Positions 19,525-28,849 of a stretch of 64,000 bases of DNA are shown here, one piece after another (the stretch's first letter is position 1; the number at the start of each line of letters is the position of its first letter). The stretch covers positions 52,947 through 116,946 of the forward strand of contig NZ_JACJSC010000019.1 in assembly GCF_014697575.1 (NCBI RefSeq), given 5' to 3'. Position numbers and translations under genes: made by a program. Below the pieces are notes generated by a model. The model ran no database searches. It worked only from the letters and a program-made list of their open reading frames with translations, and had not been told where the DNA came from. The DNA comes from Planktothrix sp. FACHB-1365. Lineage in GTDB: Bacteria > Cyanobacteriota > Cyanobacteriia > Cyanobacteriales > Microcoleaceae.

Positions 19525-20745
19525 ATGACTGAACAGCAAACCCGCATCTGTATCCTTGGTGGAGGCTTTGGTGGACTCTACACCGCCTTACGTTTGAGTC
19601 AACTTCCTTGGGAAAAATCGCAAGAACCGGAAATTGTTCTGGTAGATCAGAATGACCATTTCTTATTTTTACCTCTGCTGTATGAACTGCTAACGGATGA
19701 ACTCCAAGCTTGGGAAATTTCTCCAGCGTTTGAAGATTTATTAAAAGATACAAATGTGCGGTTTTGTCAGGGAGTTGTTAGCAAAATTGACATTGACAAT
19801 AAACAAGTTAAACTGGAAAATAACACCTGTATTCCTTATGATTATTTAGTTTTAGCAATGGGAAGTGAAACGCCTTTAGATTTAGTGGCGGGTGTCAAAG
19901 ATTATGCGATTCCTTTCCGAACTATTGCGGATGCTTATCGTTTAGAAGAACAGTTGCGACGGCTAGAAACCTCAAATCAAGATAAAATTCGGGTGGCAAT
20001 TGTTGGCGGGGGTTATAGTGGCGTAGAATTAGCTTGTAAATTGGCTGATCGCTTAGGAACAAAAGCTAGGATTAGAATTATTGAACAATCAGAGGAAATC
20101 TTAAAAACCTCCCCCGAATTTAATCGAGAAGCGGCTAGAAATGCTTTATCAGAACGGCAAGTTTGGATTGATTTAGAAACCACTGTAGCCGCCATTGAAG
20201 CAGATAGAATTTCCCTAGAATATCGAGGTCAAATTGATGAGATTCCGGTTGATATTGTATTGTGGACAGTGGGAACAAAAGTTTCTCCTGTCGTCCGAGA
20301 ACTTCCTTTAAAAGAAAACCAACGGGGTCAAATTGTTACAACTTCAACTTTACAAGTGATTGATCATCCTGAAATTTTTGCATTAGGCGATTTAGCAGAT
20401 TGTAAAGATGCGGACGGTCAAGCAATTCCAACAACAGCCCAAGCCGCTTTTCAACAAGCAGATTATACCGGGTGGAATCTTTGGGCATTATTAACAGGAA
20501 GACCTTTATTACCCTTCCGTTATACCGGGTTAGGGGAAATGATGACATTAGGAACAGATAACGCCACCTTAACAGGTTTAGGGATTCAATTAGAAGGTCA
20601 ATTTGCCCATTTAGCCCGCCGATTAATTTATTTATATCGCTTCCCCACCTTAGATCATCAGATTCGAGTTGCAGTTAATTGGATCACGCGACCTTTGCAG
20701 GATTTATTAATCTCAATGGATCAAAAAATAGGCACAAGGGAATAG
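19525..20745 (+). CDS. ndbB: NDH-2-type NAD(P)H:quinone oxidoreductase (NdbB-like)
   Basis: A 406-residue two-Rossmann flavoprotein. The FAD-binding start is RICILGGGFGGLYTALRLS; the second nucleotide-binding site is VAIVGGGYSGVELACKLADR near residue 158; the C-terminal FAD contact is FALGDLADC near 290, followed by the PTTAQAAFQQADYTGWNL stretch typical of type II NADH dehydrogenases. Length and start match Synechocystis NdbB, which family knowledge connects to phylloquinone biosynthesis (reduction of demethylphylloquinone) rather than respiration. It is a peripheral membrane enzyme. A hairpin terminator follows at 20757. Confidence 0.82.
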   Translation: MTEQQTRICILGGGFGGLYTALRLSQLPWEKSQEPEIVLVDQNDHFLFLPLLYELLTDELQAWEISPAFEDLLKDTNVRFCQGVVSKIDIDNKQVKLENNTCIPYDYLVLAMGSETPLDLVAGVKDYAIPFRTIADAYRLEEQLRRLETSNQDKIRVAIVGGGYSGVELACKLADRLGTKARIRIIEQSEEILKTSPEFNREAARNALSERQVWIDLETTVAAIEADRISLEYRGQIDEIPVDIVLWTVGTKVSPVVRELPLKENQRGQIVTTSTLQVIDHPEIFALGDLADCKDADGQAIPTTAQAAFQQADYTGWNLWALLTGRPLLPFRYTGLGEMMTLGTDNATLTGLGIQLEGQFAHLARRLIYLYRFPTLDHQIRVAVNWITRPLQDLLISMDQKIGTRE

Positions 20746-20756
20746 AAATTGAGAAG

Positions 20757-20800
20757 CCGGGTTTTTCTGTTAAAATCTGTTTTGTAGAAACCCGGTTTTT
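20757..20800 (+). terminator. Rho-independent terminator after the ndbB-like gene
   Basis: CCGGGTTT at 20757-20764 pairs with AAACCCGG at 20788-20795 around a 23-base loop and is followed by TTTTTGATTT. It is the same palindrome family as the hairpin at 14159. Confidence 0.75.
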
Positions 20801-20832
20801 GATTTAACTGTTAAATAATTAGAACGTTGACC

Positions 20833-21558
20833 ATGATTAACCTGGAAAATTCTGCACCCGAAAAACCCCGTGTTATTTTTTTAGATGCAGTTGGTACATT
20901 ATTCGGAGTGCGCCATAGTGTGGGGGAAGCGTACCGAATCATTGCTGATCAATTTGGGGTAAAAGCTGAAGCCGAAATTTTAGATCAAGTATTTTTTCAA
21001 TGTTTTTTAGCTTCTCCGAGTATGGCTTTCCCAGGGGTAGAACCTAATGAAATTCCACAACTAGAATTTGAGTGGTGGAAAGCGATCGCTGAACAAACCT
21101 TTAAAATTGTTGGAGTCTATCATAATTTTACAGACTTTTCCGCTTTTTTTCAAGCCTTATACCGTTATTTTGAAACGGAAAAACCTTGGTTTGTTTATTC
21201 GGATGTTCCCCCTCAATTAAAATATTGGCAAGAACAAGGAATAGAATTAGGGGTATTATCCAACTTTGATTCCCGATTATATCCGGTTTTAGAAGCCTTA
21301 AATTTAGCTGATTTTTTTAAATCCGTGACCATTTCGACAGAAGTAGGAGCCGCAAAACCAAGTTCTGAAATCTTCCAAATTGCTTTAAATAAACATCAAT
21401 GTTCACCGGAAGAAGCTTGGCATATTGGTGATAGTTTAAAAGCCGATTATCAAGGTGCAAAAGCTCTAGGAATACGCGGAATTTTAGTGCATCGAGAGGA
21501 ACCTCCAAACGGGATTTTAGATGAATATGAAAGTTTAGAACAAATTCCGATATCCTAA
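20833..21558 (+). CDS. HAD-IA hydrolase, HDHD3/REG-2-like
   Basis: A 241-residue haloacid-dehalogenase-fold hydrolase. Motif I is FLDAVGTLFG, motif II lies in GVLSNFDSR, motif III is the Lys of VGAAKPSSEIF, and motif IV is WHIGDSLKADYQGAKALG. Motif I has Asp-Ala-Val where phosphatases have Asp-x-Asp, so the usual general acid is missing; this is known in the REG-2-like branch and leaves the substrate unclear. ATG at 20833 is preferred over TTG at 20827. The gene follows the ndbB terminator and precedes a DUF4336 gene. Confidence 0.85.
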   Translation: MINLENSAPEKPRVIFLDAVGTLFGVRHSVGEAYRIIADQFGVKAEAEILDQVFFQCFLASPSMAFPGVEPNEIPQLEFEWWKAIAEQTFKIVGVYHNFTDFSAFFQALYRYFETEKPWFVYSDVPPQLKYWQEQGIELGVLSNFDSRLYPVLEALNLADFFKSVTISTEVGAAKPSSEIFQIALNKHQCSPEEAWHIGDSLKADYQGAKALGIRGILVHREEPPNGILDEYESLEQIPIS

Positions 21559-21559
21559 A

Positions 21560-21630
21560 GTAGAGACGAGCCATGGCGCGTCTATCTTTACGAGTCACGG
21601 CGCGTCTCTACAGGAGTTAGGAGTTAGGAA
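21560..21630. repeat. Dispersed GAGACGCGCC-type palindromes and GAGTTAG units
   Basis: TAGAGACGAGCCATGGCGCGTCT and a second half GAGTCACGGCGCGTCTCTAC form a palindromic repeat, followed by short GAGTTAG heptamers (GGAGTTAGGAGTTAGGA). A related copy is at 49313-49340 and a fragment lies within the gene at 49968. The repeat reaches to four bases before the DUF4336 start. Confidence 0.8.
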
Positions 21631-21633
21631 ACA

Positions 21634-22845
21634 GTGGAATATCATCGGAAAACCCAGGAAGAACCTGTTCAAAATCTTTCGTTTCGGGAGTTTTTATGGC
21701 CCTTTTGGCCCGTTGTCCCCATTTATCCCTACGGTCAACGGCGCACCCTCCGCACGGAAGTTGTTCCGAATACGATATGGACATTTGAGCAGGTACAGGG
21801 AATTCTGTATGTCGTGGTTCCCATTCGGATGACGGTGGTGAAACTCGAAACCGGGGGTTTGTTGGTTTATGCTCCCGTTGCTCCTACCGCAGAATGCCTC
21901 TGTTTAATGAGAGAATTAATTGTAGAACATGGGGATGTAAAATATATTATTCTGCCCACAATTTCAGGAATTGAACATAAGGTTTTTGTTGGCCCCTTTG
22001 CTCGAAAATTTCCCCAAGCTCAAGTTTTTGTCGCCCCCGGACAATGGAGTTTTCCGATTAATTTACCTCTCAGTTGGTTAGGTTTGCCGTTAAAACGGAC
22101 TCATATTCTACCTTTAGAAAGTCAAAAAACCCCCTTTGCTGATGAATTTGACTATCGAATTTTAGGGCCGTTAGCATTAGGAGTTGGACGATTTGCAGAA
22201 GTAGCTTTTTTCCATAAGCGTTCCCATACCTTATTAGTAACTGATACCATTGTTTCCATCCCTGACACTCCTCCCGCGATTGTACAACTTGATCCCTATC
22301 CGTTACTCTTTCATGCAAAAGATGATACTTTTCATAAAGTAGAAAATAATGAAACCACCCGTCGCCGAGGATGGCAAAGAATCTCGTTATTTTCTTTTTA
22401 TTTTCGTCCGAGTGTATTAGATACGGTAGAATTGGGGGATGCGTTTCGAGAATCTTGGCAAGCACCCGACCGTTCTAAAAAAGCTTATTTTGGGATTTAT
22501 CCGTTTAAATGGAAACCGAATTGGCAACAATCTTTTGACGCATTAAGAGGAAATGGACGGTTATTTGTCGCTCCCATTTTACAAACTTTAATTTTAAATC
22601 GCGCTCCCGAAGAAACATTAATTTGGGCAAATCAAGTCTCTGAATGGGATTTTAACCGGATTATTCCTTGTCATTTTGATTCTCCTATTCTGGCAACACC
22701 AAAGCAATTTCGGCAAGCGTTTAGTTTTTTAGAACAACATAATAATAACGATTTATTACCGCAAGAAGATTTTGAATTATTATTAGAAATTGATGATATT
22801 TTAAATAAATTTAAGATTACACCACCATCTAAGCCTAAAGTTTAA
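21634..22845 (+). CDS. DUF4336 domain protein
   Basis: A 403-residue protein of the DUF4336 family, conserved in cyanobacteria and plants. Recognisable blocks are FLWPFWPVVPIYPYG, IWTFEQVQGILYVVVPIRMT and IILPTISGIEHKVFVGPFA. The order of strands and a central LVTDTIV segment resemble a degenerate metallo-beta-lactamase-like fold, but a complete HxHxDH motif is not seen. The start is a GTG preceded by a repeat-rich region (GGAGTTAGGAA), so the true start could be a few codons away. The function is unknown. Confidence 0.8.
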   Translation: MEYHRKTQEEPVQNLSFREFLWPFWPVVPIYPYGQRRTLRTEVVPNTIWTFEQVQGILYVVVPIRMTVVKLETGGLLVYAPVAPTAECLCLMRELIVEHGDVKYIILPTISGIEHKVFVGPFARKFPQAQVFVAPGQWSFPINLPLSWLGLPLKRTHILPLESQKTPFADEFDYRILGPLALGVGRFAEVAFFHKRSHTLLVTDTIVSIPDTPPAIVQLDPYPLLFHAKDDTFHKVENNETTRRRGWQRISLFSFYFRPSVLDTVELGDAFRESWQAPDRSKKAYFGIYPFKWKPNWQQSFDALRGNGRLFVAPILQTLILNRAPEETLIWANQVSEWDFNRIIPCHFDSPILATPKQFRQAFSFLEQHNNNDLLPQEDFELLLEIDDILNKFKITPPSKPKV

Positions 22846-22904
22846 AGTTGTGAGTAAAGCTAAAGGGTCAAACCTAGGTGATGTATTTTTACTAATAGTC
22901 CTGA

Positions 22905-23096
22905 TTATTTAATAGTTTTCTGTGACTTTCCTAAACGATAAGCGGTTAAAGAACTTTTGCGAATATCCATTTCTAACTGTGAGATTAGTTCATCTAAATC
23001 CAAAAGATTTGTATCAATACGTTTGCATAAATCTCGCATTTTAGTAGCAGAATGCAATCTGACTTCAGCATTAGGAATTTTAGGTTGATTCATCAT
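22905..23096 (-). CDS. Small hypothetical protein, second of a coupled pair
   Basis: A 63-residue basic and leucine-rich protein beginning MMNQPKIPNAEVRLHSATK. The ATG overlaps the stop of the 38-codon frame upstream (ATGA), suggesting translational coupling. A TTG twelve bases further upstream is an alternative start. The shape (small, helical, paired) resembles antitoxin-like or nucleic-acid-associated pairs, but no family is recognised. Confidence 0.4.
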   Translation of the reverse strand: MMNQPKIPNAEVRLHSATKMRDLCKRIDTNLLDLDELISQLEMDIRKSSLTAYRLGKSQKTIK

Positions 23097-23209
23097 AGTA
23101 AGTTCCAATTTATTTTAACTTCTTGAATACTAGCTTGCATAGCTTCAGCATTAGCCTCAGCTTCTGTCATTGTTCTTTCCAGTAGTTCTAGGTTAGCACG
23201 ACTCCCCAT
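23093..23209 (-). CDS. Very small hypothetical ORF, first of a coupled pair
   Basis: A 38-residue frame, MGSRANLELLERTMTEAEAN and onward, ending in KINWNLL with its TGA overlapping the next ATG. It is Glu/Ala-rich and should be helical. It begins just after a HIP1-containing region. It may also be the tail of a decayed larger gene, since the frame is closed by a TAG a few codons upstream. Confidence 0.3.
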   Translation of the reverse strand: MGSRANLELLERTMTEAEANAEAMQASIQEVKINWNLL

Positions 23210-23444
23210 AGGCTGAGATTCAAAAATCCGCTATAAAGCGATCGCCCTTTTTCAACGATTAATAGAAGAAAGGCGATCACATCTTTTTATTTCATTATTG
23301 TAGGGACACAGTATTCTTGTATCCTTACGGGGTTTTCACCTTAATAAACTAGGTCTCCAAAGGAATTGATAGGCTATTCTTAAAATTATATGGCAGAGAA
23401 AGCCATATCAGCTAGATTTCGTTATAGCCCAAAATGGTTTTAAG

Positions 23445-26330
23445 TTACTCTTTAATTCCATTCTTGGACTTCCAATATCCTTGTATAGGCCCCATAGTTC
23501 GGTTCAGAACAGTTTGAACATCTTGATCATAGTTTCCTGTCTTTGCATTAGCAATCTCATTCCAATTAGTGACCTGACTATAAGTATTTATAACTGATAA
23601 ATGCAAATGATTCAAGTTATTTGTTGTTCCTAGTTTTTGTCCGGGAATGACTGTATTTCCTTTACTCACATTGACTGCACTGCTAAGATGACCATACCAC
23701 CACCGACGACCAGTTTTATTATTACTACTGTCAATCTCATCAATAGCAATCCATGATCCATTACCTGTATAGTATTCTACTGAAACAACTGTTCCCCGAA
23801 CTGCTGCCCCAACAGGTGTATTTATGCTACCATTAATATCGATACCCGAGTGAGATCCATAGGCGGAATAATAACCAGAATCATAAGCATAACCAGCATT
23901 CATGGGTAATCGCGAGCCAAAAATTGCTGTGGAAAGATCAGTGTAAACTTGCTCGATTCGATCATCTGTTTTCCATCGTTGATCGCCTCCGCCACCATAA
24001 GGATATTGTTCAAATTGAGTATTATCACCACTTTGTTGATCCCATTGAGTTCCACTGAATGAAGAAAGCTCGCTGTAGTAACCCAGATGAGGATTCCCAC
24101 TACTTAAAGCTACGTCACCAATCCAAGTGCCTTTCGTCCCCCAATAACCAATATCTGTCCATTTTTCATTAGATAAAAACTTGCTACCATCTGAACGTCT
24201 GATAAAAACCCCATTGTCATTAGAGGCAATCGCATCAGCTTTACCATCTCCGGTTACATCAGCAAACCAAGTGCCTTTGGTTCCCCAATAACCAATATCT
24301 GTCCATTTTTCATTGGGTAAGAATCCTGTGCCATTAGAACGTCTGATATAAACCCCATTGTCATTAGCTGCAATCGCATCAGCTTTACCATCTCCGGTTA
24401 CATCAGCAAACCAAGTGCCTTTAGTTCCCCAATAACCAACATCTGTCCATAGTTCATTAGGTAAAAACTTGCTACCATCTGAACGTCTGATAAAAACCCC
24501 ATTGTCATTAGAGGCAATCGCATCAGCTTTACCATCTCCGGTTACATCAGCAAACCAAGTGCCTTTAGTTCCCCAATAGCCAATGTCTGTCCATAGTTCA
24601 TTAGGTAAAAACTTGCTACCATCTGAACGTCTGATAAAAACCCCATTGTCATTAGCTGCAATCGCATCAGCTTTACCATCTCCGGTTACATCAGCAAACC
24701 AAGTACCTTTAGTTCCCCAATAACCAACATCTGTCCATAGTTCATTAGGTAAAAACTTGCTACCATCTGAACGTCTGATAAAAACCCCATTGTCATTAGA
24801 GGCAATCGCATCAGCTTTACCATCTCCGGTTACATCGGCAAACCCGGTTCCTTTAGTTCCCCAATAGCCAATGTCTGTCCATAGTTCATTAGGTAAAAAT
24901 TTTGTACCATCTGAACGCCTCACTACAATGCCAGAGTCGATAGATACAATTGCATCATCTCGTCCATCCCCATCTACATCTGTATTGGTCTTCCCAGTTT
25001 TATCATTATCTGCAATCGTAACTGTACCCGTTTTAGCTGTTGCTAAATCGTAAGCTGTGGATGTCGATAAATTCACAATAGCTGTCTCTGAACCTTCAAA
25101 GGCAGTATCATCAATGACAGTAATCGGAATATTAGCAGTTGTTGCACCAATGGGAATAGTAACACTACCTGTAAGATTGCTATAATCTGTTCCTTTTGTG
25201 GCTGTACCTGCAACGGTATAATTAACAGTTAAGGCGTTAGTGGTGCTACCTGTACGACTAACGGTAAAACGACCGGGGTTAGCGGTTTGTCCTGAGAGAA
25301 TTTCCGCAGCACTGGCATCTGGGGTGGTTAAACTAACAGTTGGTTTATCATTATCTGCAATTGTAACTGTACCCGTTTTAGCTGTTCCCAAATCGTAGGC
25401 TGTGGATGTCGATAAAGTCACCACAGATGTCTCTGAACCTTCAAAGACAGTATCATCAATGACAGTAATCGGAATATTAGCAGTCGTTGCACCAATGGGA
25501 ATAGTAACACTACCTGTAAGATTGCTATAATCTGTTCCTTTTGTGGCTGTACCTGCAACGGTATAATTAACAGTTAAGGCGTTAGTGGTGCTACCTGTAC
25601 GAGTAACGGTAAAACGACCGGGATTAGCCGTTTGTCCTGAGAGAATTTCAGCCGCACTCGCATCTGGGGTCGTTAAACTAACAGTATTCGCAGCTTGTTC
25701 AATAACAAGGGTTTGACCGTCTATAACAACAGTAGCTGTATCATCTTCTGTCTGAATTGCTGCTAGTTCAGTAGGAGTTAAGGTTTTGCCTTGAACAACT
25801 GTTGCAAAGCGTTCTCCCTCATCTCCAGCAGTATCCGTAGAATTGACAACTGAATCAATAAAATGTCCCGTTTCTTCTAATAGGATATCAACCACCGCTT
25901 CAGGGTTAGCCGTATTCTGGGCTAAAAACTCTCGTGAGAGGTAAATAGTATCTATAGCATCGGCAAAAGCTCCATTTGCCCCATCAATGTCGGCTTGAGA
26001 AACAATTTTAATATCAGGAATCCCTTTAAATTCCCCTGTCAGCCAATCTTGGGTTAAACTTTGGGCTTTCTGAATGTCCCAATTGTTCCCAAAAGCTTGA
26101 TCCATCTTATCCGTTAACTCAGAATCAATGGCCAACTGCTGTAATTTCAGTTCTAACTGTTGGATTGCAGTATCAATCAAGGGAGATTGACTGGCTCCGA
26201 AAGGAGATGTTGCGGGGCTAGAAGTCAATTTTAGAGAGGAATCAACCAACAGGTTATTTTGTTCTGAACCAAATTCTAAAAGCATATCACTTAAATAATA
26301 TTTTTGATAGCTGATCTCAGCTAAATTCAA
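23445..26330 (-). CDS. Calx-beta / VCBS-repeat / M23 peptidase surface protein
   Basis: A 961-residue modular protein. Residues about 60-200 hold a domain seen in large cyanobacterial surface proteins (LLEETGHFIDSVVN, with a metalloprotease-like ETGH core). Two nearly identical Calx-beta domains (about 115 residues each) span about 215-443. Six VCBS/FG-GAP units of 48 residues follow to about 738 (FADVTGDGKADAIASNDNG). The C-terminus is an M23/LytM-type domain with HSGID near residue 826 and HLHLSV near 910, both supplying Zn ligands. No cleavable signal peptide is visible, so type I export is likely. The role may be peptidoglycan cutting or sheath attachment. Confidence 0.85.
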   Translation of the reverse strand: MNLAEISYQKYYLSDMLLEFGSEQNNLLVDSSLKLTSSPATSPFGASQSPLIDTAIQQLELKLQQLAIDSELTDKMDQAFGNNWDIQKAQSLTQDWLTGEFKGIPDIKIVSQADIDGANGAFADAIDTIYLSREFLAQNTANPEAVVDILLEETGHFIDSVVNSTDTAGDEGERFATVVQGKTLTPTELAAIQTEDDTATVVIDGQTLVIEQAANTVSLTTPDASAAEILSGQTANPGRFTVTRTGSTTNALTVNYTVAGTATKGTDYSNLTGSVTIPIGATTANIPITVIDDTVFEGSETSVVTLSTSTAYDLGTAKTGTVTIADNDKPTVSLTTPDASAAEILSGQTANPGRFTVSRTGSTTNALTVNYTVAGTATKGTDYSNLTGSVTIPIGATTANIPITVIDDTAFEGSETAIVNLSTSTAYDLATAKTGTVTIADNDKTGKTNTDVDGDGRDDAIVSIDSGIVVRRSDGTKFLPNELWTDIGYWGTKGTGFADVTGDGKADAIASNDNGVFIRRSDGSKFLPNELWTDVGYWGTKGTWFADVTGDGKADAIAANDNGVFIRRSDGSKFLPNELWTDIGYWGTKGTWFADVTGDGKADAIASNDNGVFIRRSDGSKFLPNELWTDVGYWGTKGTWFADVTGDGKADAIAANDNGVYIRRSNGTGFLPNEKWTDIGYWGTKGTWFADVTGDGKADAIASNDNGVFIRRSDGSKFLSNEKWTDIGYWGTKGTWIGDVALSSGNPHLGYYSELSSFSGTQWDQQSGDNTQFEQYPYGGGGDQRWKTDDRIEQVYTDLSTAIFGSRLPMNAGYAYDSGYYSAYGSHSGIDINGSINTPVGAAVRGTVVSVEYYTGNGSWIAIDEIDSSNNKTGRRWWYGHLSSAVNVSKGNTVIPGQKLGTTNNLNHLHLSVINTYSQVTNWNEIANAKTGNYDQDVQTVLNRTMGPIQGYWKSKNGIKE
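24124..24984 (-). repeat. 144-bp coding tandem repeats (VCBS units)
   Basis: Six tandem 48-residue units, the upstream one diverged (TDVDGDGRDDAIVSIDSG) and the next five nearly identical at the nucleotide level, alternating S/A in DAIASNDNG / DAIAANDNG. The alternation suggests amplification of a two-unit block. Confidence 0.85.
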
Positions 26331-26818
26331 TTAAACTCTACAATTCATAAGCCTGTCAATTGTAGATTATACGGAAACTTTACAGACTTTTCGTGTTTAA
26401 AAAAACTAAAAAATCCCATCTTTCGGTAATAATACGGAGTTATTCTGTGAAATATAAACTTGAGAATTATGATTAAAAGTCTACAACCCTTATTTTTCAA
26501 GTCATTTAAAGTCAGTACAGTTCCGTTTGACTGAGTTTAATTTTTGTGCTGCGGGGTCAAATTTTTGATTTTCCCAAAATTTTTATGTACGGGATTTTGC
26601 CACAACGTATTTAGGATTGCTATAGCAGTTAGGATTTTATGACTTAAAGCAGTGTCAGCGTCCTCCCTCGCTACACCCCAACATCTACCAATTAATTGTT
26701 TTAATATTATTGTATTTGCGATCGCTCCTATTTAAAATAGTATAATGACTTGAAAATTTATCAAATTTATGATAAAATAAATTATACTATTTTTAAATCA
26801 TTAATCCCTAATAGGCTT
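26331..26818. other. Intergenic stretch
   Basis: An A/T-rich gap of 488 bases. It contains a degraded GCGTCCTCCCTCGCT motif near 26655, resembling the hairpin at 4555, and a HIP1-like GCGATCGC near 26718. No gene or clear promoter could be supported. Confidence 0.5.
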
Positions 26819-26968
26819 ATGAAACTTGATGACATTATAAAAAGTTATCGTCAAGAGATTTTAAGGATTGCGGCTCAATATGGAGCCTATCGCAAGGATT
26901 TTACGACCCATATAAAATTAACAATATTTTTTGTATTAATATGTCTAAACACTATCCAAGAAATCTAA
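26819..26968 (+). pseudogene. Remnant of an MNT-type nucleotidyltransferase antitoxin
   Basis: The frame starts MKLDDIIKSYRQEILRIAAQYGAY, matching the N-terminus of MNT-family nucleotidyltransferases that normally continue with a NVRVFGSVARGE catalytic loop. Here, directly after GAY, the sequence becomes unrelated (RKDFTTHIKL...) and no GSxxxGE or DxD motif follows. Only about 24 codons of the original remain. Its tail overlaps the start of the allantoinase gene, so a deletion probably joined the two. The usual HEPN partner is absent. Confidence 0.65.
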
Positions 26969-27864
26969 TCGGTTATGGTCGCCATACCCCCGATCCAAAA
27001 TGGCCGAATCAAGCCAGAATAGCTGTACAATTTGTAATTAATTATGAAGAAGGCGGCGAGAATTGTATTCTACACGGTGATCAAGCTTCTGAAGCCTTTT
27101 TATCAGAAATTATTGGGGCTGAACCTTTTCAAGGATTGCGCCATTTAAACATGGAATCGATTTATGAATATGGCAGCAGAGCAGGATTTTGGCGACTGTA
27201 TCGGCTGTTTACCCAACGTCATATTCCCCTGACCGTTTATGGGGTTGCAATGGCTTTAGAACGCAACCGAGAAGCCGTTGCAGCGATGTTAGAAGCGGAC
27301 TGGGAAATTGCTAGTCATGGGTATCGCTGGATTGATTATAAATATTTTAATGAAGAAATGGAACGGGAACATTTACAAAAAGCGATCGCGATTCATACCG
27401 AAGTTACGGGAACTCGACCCCTCGGTTGGTATACTGGACGCACAAGTTCCCATACTCGAAAATTAGTCGTAGAGGAAGGCGGTTTTTTATATGATGCTGA
27501 TAGTTATGCCGATGATTTACCCTATTGGGTTTATGACTATGGAAAACCCCATTTAGTTATTCCTTATACTCTTGATAATAATGATATGCGGTTTGCAACG
27601 AATCAAGGGTTTAACAGTGGTGATCAGTTTTTTACCTATTTAAAAGATGCCTTTGATTTGTTATATGCTGAAGGAGAAACCGCACCTAAAATGATGAGTA
27701 TTGGATTACATTGTCGTTTAGTCGGTAGACCCGGACGGGCAGCAGCATTAGCTCGCTTTTTAGATTATATTCAAAACCATGAACAGGTTTGGATCTGTCG
27801 TCGGATTGATATCGCTCAACATTGGCATGAGTATCATAAACCTATGACCGGAAACAATACTTAA
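26941..27864 (+). CDS. puuE: Allantoinase PuuE, polysaccharide deacetylase fold
   Basis: A 307-residue NodB-fold amidohydrolase of the PuuE type that opens allantoin to allantoate in purine catabolism, in the cytosol. The N-terminal signature YPRNLIGYGRHTPDPKWP and VQFVINYEEGGE are diagnostic. IASHGYRWIDY carries the metal-binding His; TGRTSSHTRKL, YDADSYADDLPYW and GLHCRLVGRPGRA follow in family order. The length is normal and it is cofactor-independent as far as known. The start overlaps a decayed gene fragment. No other ureide genes are nearby. Confidence 0.92.
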   Translation: MSKHYPRNLIGYGRHTPDPKWPNQARIAVQFVINYEEGGENCILHGDQASEAFLSEIIGAEPFQGLRHLNMESIYEYGSRAGFWRLYRLFTQRHIPLTVYGVAMALERNREAVAAMLEADWEIASHGYRWIDYKYFNEEMEREHLQKAIAIHTEVTGTRPLGWYTGRTSSHTRKLVVEEGGFLYDADSYADDLPYWVYDYGKPHLVIPYTLDNNDMRFATNQGFNSGDQFFTYLKDAFDLLYAEGETAPKMMSIGLHCRLVGRPGRAAALARFLDYIQNHEQVWICRRIDIAQHWHEYHKPMTGNNT

Positions 27865-27894
27865 TGATTTATCAACTTTAACCCTTAAATTAAT

Positions 27895-28539
27895 ATGGCA
27901 AACACAACGGTTACTTTGAATAATAAAACCTTTCAGTTGTTATTAGGAACTGAAGAAAGTGATACAATATTAGGAGATGCAGGAGATGACTTAATTTTAG
28001 GACTTTCCGGTAATGATTTTCTATCGGGAAATTTAGGAAATGATTGGTTAAATGGAAATTTGGGTAATGATGCGGTTGTGGGAAATGAAGGTAACGATAC
28101 CCTTTATGGCGGACAAAATAATGATGTTTTAGATGGTCGCAGTGGAGATGATTTGTTATATGGAAATTTGGATAATGATGACCTCACGGGAGATATCGGA
28201 ACTGATACTTTATTTGGGGGTCAAGCAACTGATATTCTGCGGGGAAATGATGGAGATGACTGGTTATATGGAGATAAAGGAGATGATACCTTAATTGGAG
28301 GAACAGGACGCGATCGCTTTATCCTAGGAAACAATTTAGGGAGTGATACCATTAATGATTTTACCCCAGGTGAAGATTTGATTGGGTTAATGGGAGGATT
28401 AACTTTTGCACAATTAACTTTAGTTTCTGATATTAATAATACCCTAATTCGGGTCACTAACACTAACCAACTTTTAGCAACCTTAATTAATGTTTCTGCT
28501 AATAGTCTCAGCAGTAACGATTTTCAAATTCTCCCTTAA
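27895..28539 (+). CDS. RTX-type calcium-binding repeat protein
   Basis: A 214-residue protein dominated by hemolysin-type nonapeptides from about residue 20 to 145 (GDAGDDLILGLSGND, GGTGRDRFILG). They would form a calcium-bound parallel beta roll. The C-terminal 65 residues (DTINDFTPGEDLIGL, ending SANSLSSNDFQILP) match the capping and secretion region of such proteins, so type I secretion is likely. It lies 30 bases after puuE, but a functional link is not implied. Confidence 0.9.
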   Translation: MANTTVTLNNKTFQLLLGTEESDTILGDAGDDLILGLSGNDFLSGNLGNDWLNGNLGNDAVVGNEGNDTLYGGQNNDVLDGRSGDDLLYGNLDNDDLTGDIGTDTLFGGQATDILRGNDGDDWLYGDKGDDTLIGGTGRDRFILGNNLGSDTINDFTPGEDLIGLMGGLTFAQLTLVSDINNTLIRVTNTNQLLATLINVSANSLSSNDFQILP

Positions 28540-28849
28540 ATAAAATAGCTCTAATCTATAGCAGTTGCACCGGGTCGCTCGGACATTAATGATTGCTTTG
28601 ATCCTCACTCCAGCAAAGACACACCATTGCTTGTCTCTAGTGACTCCTGCTCTCCAATATAAAGTTTAGTTAAAAGTTTTAGCAAAATATGAAGCTCTCG
28701 GACTTTTGCAATCTCTCTGTTGTTTAAGTCCCGTAAGGGTTTAGACACTTCCACGATCTAATTCTTGTCCCCTAGGGCTTTTATGGAAACTTGGTACAAT
28801 GCAACAAGCAAATTAAATTAGCTTTGGAATTCTGAACCCTTTAATTTCT
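28540..28849. other. Intergenic stretch
   Basis: A 310-base gap. A TACAAT hexamer at about 28795, some 50 bases before the next start, is a possible -10 element but has no good -35. No gene is seen. Confidence 0.4.

Noticed and set aside
26750..26968. A 72-codon plus-strand frame as a real gene
   Set aside because: Only the part from 26819 resembles a known family and it breaks off before the catalytic motif; listed as a remnant instead.
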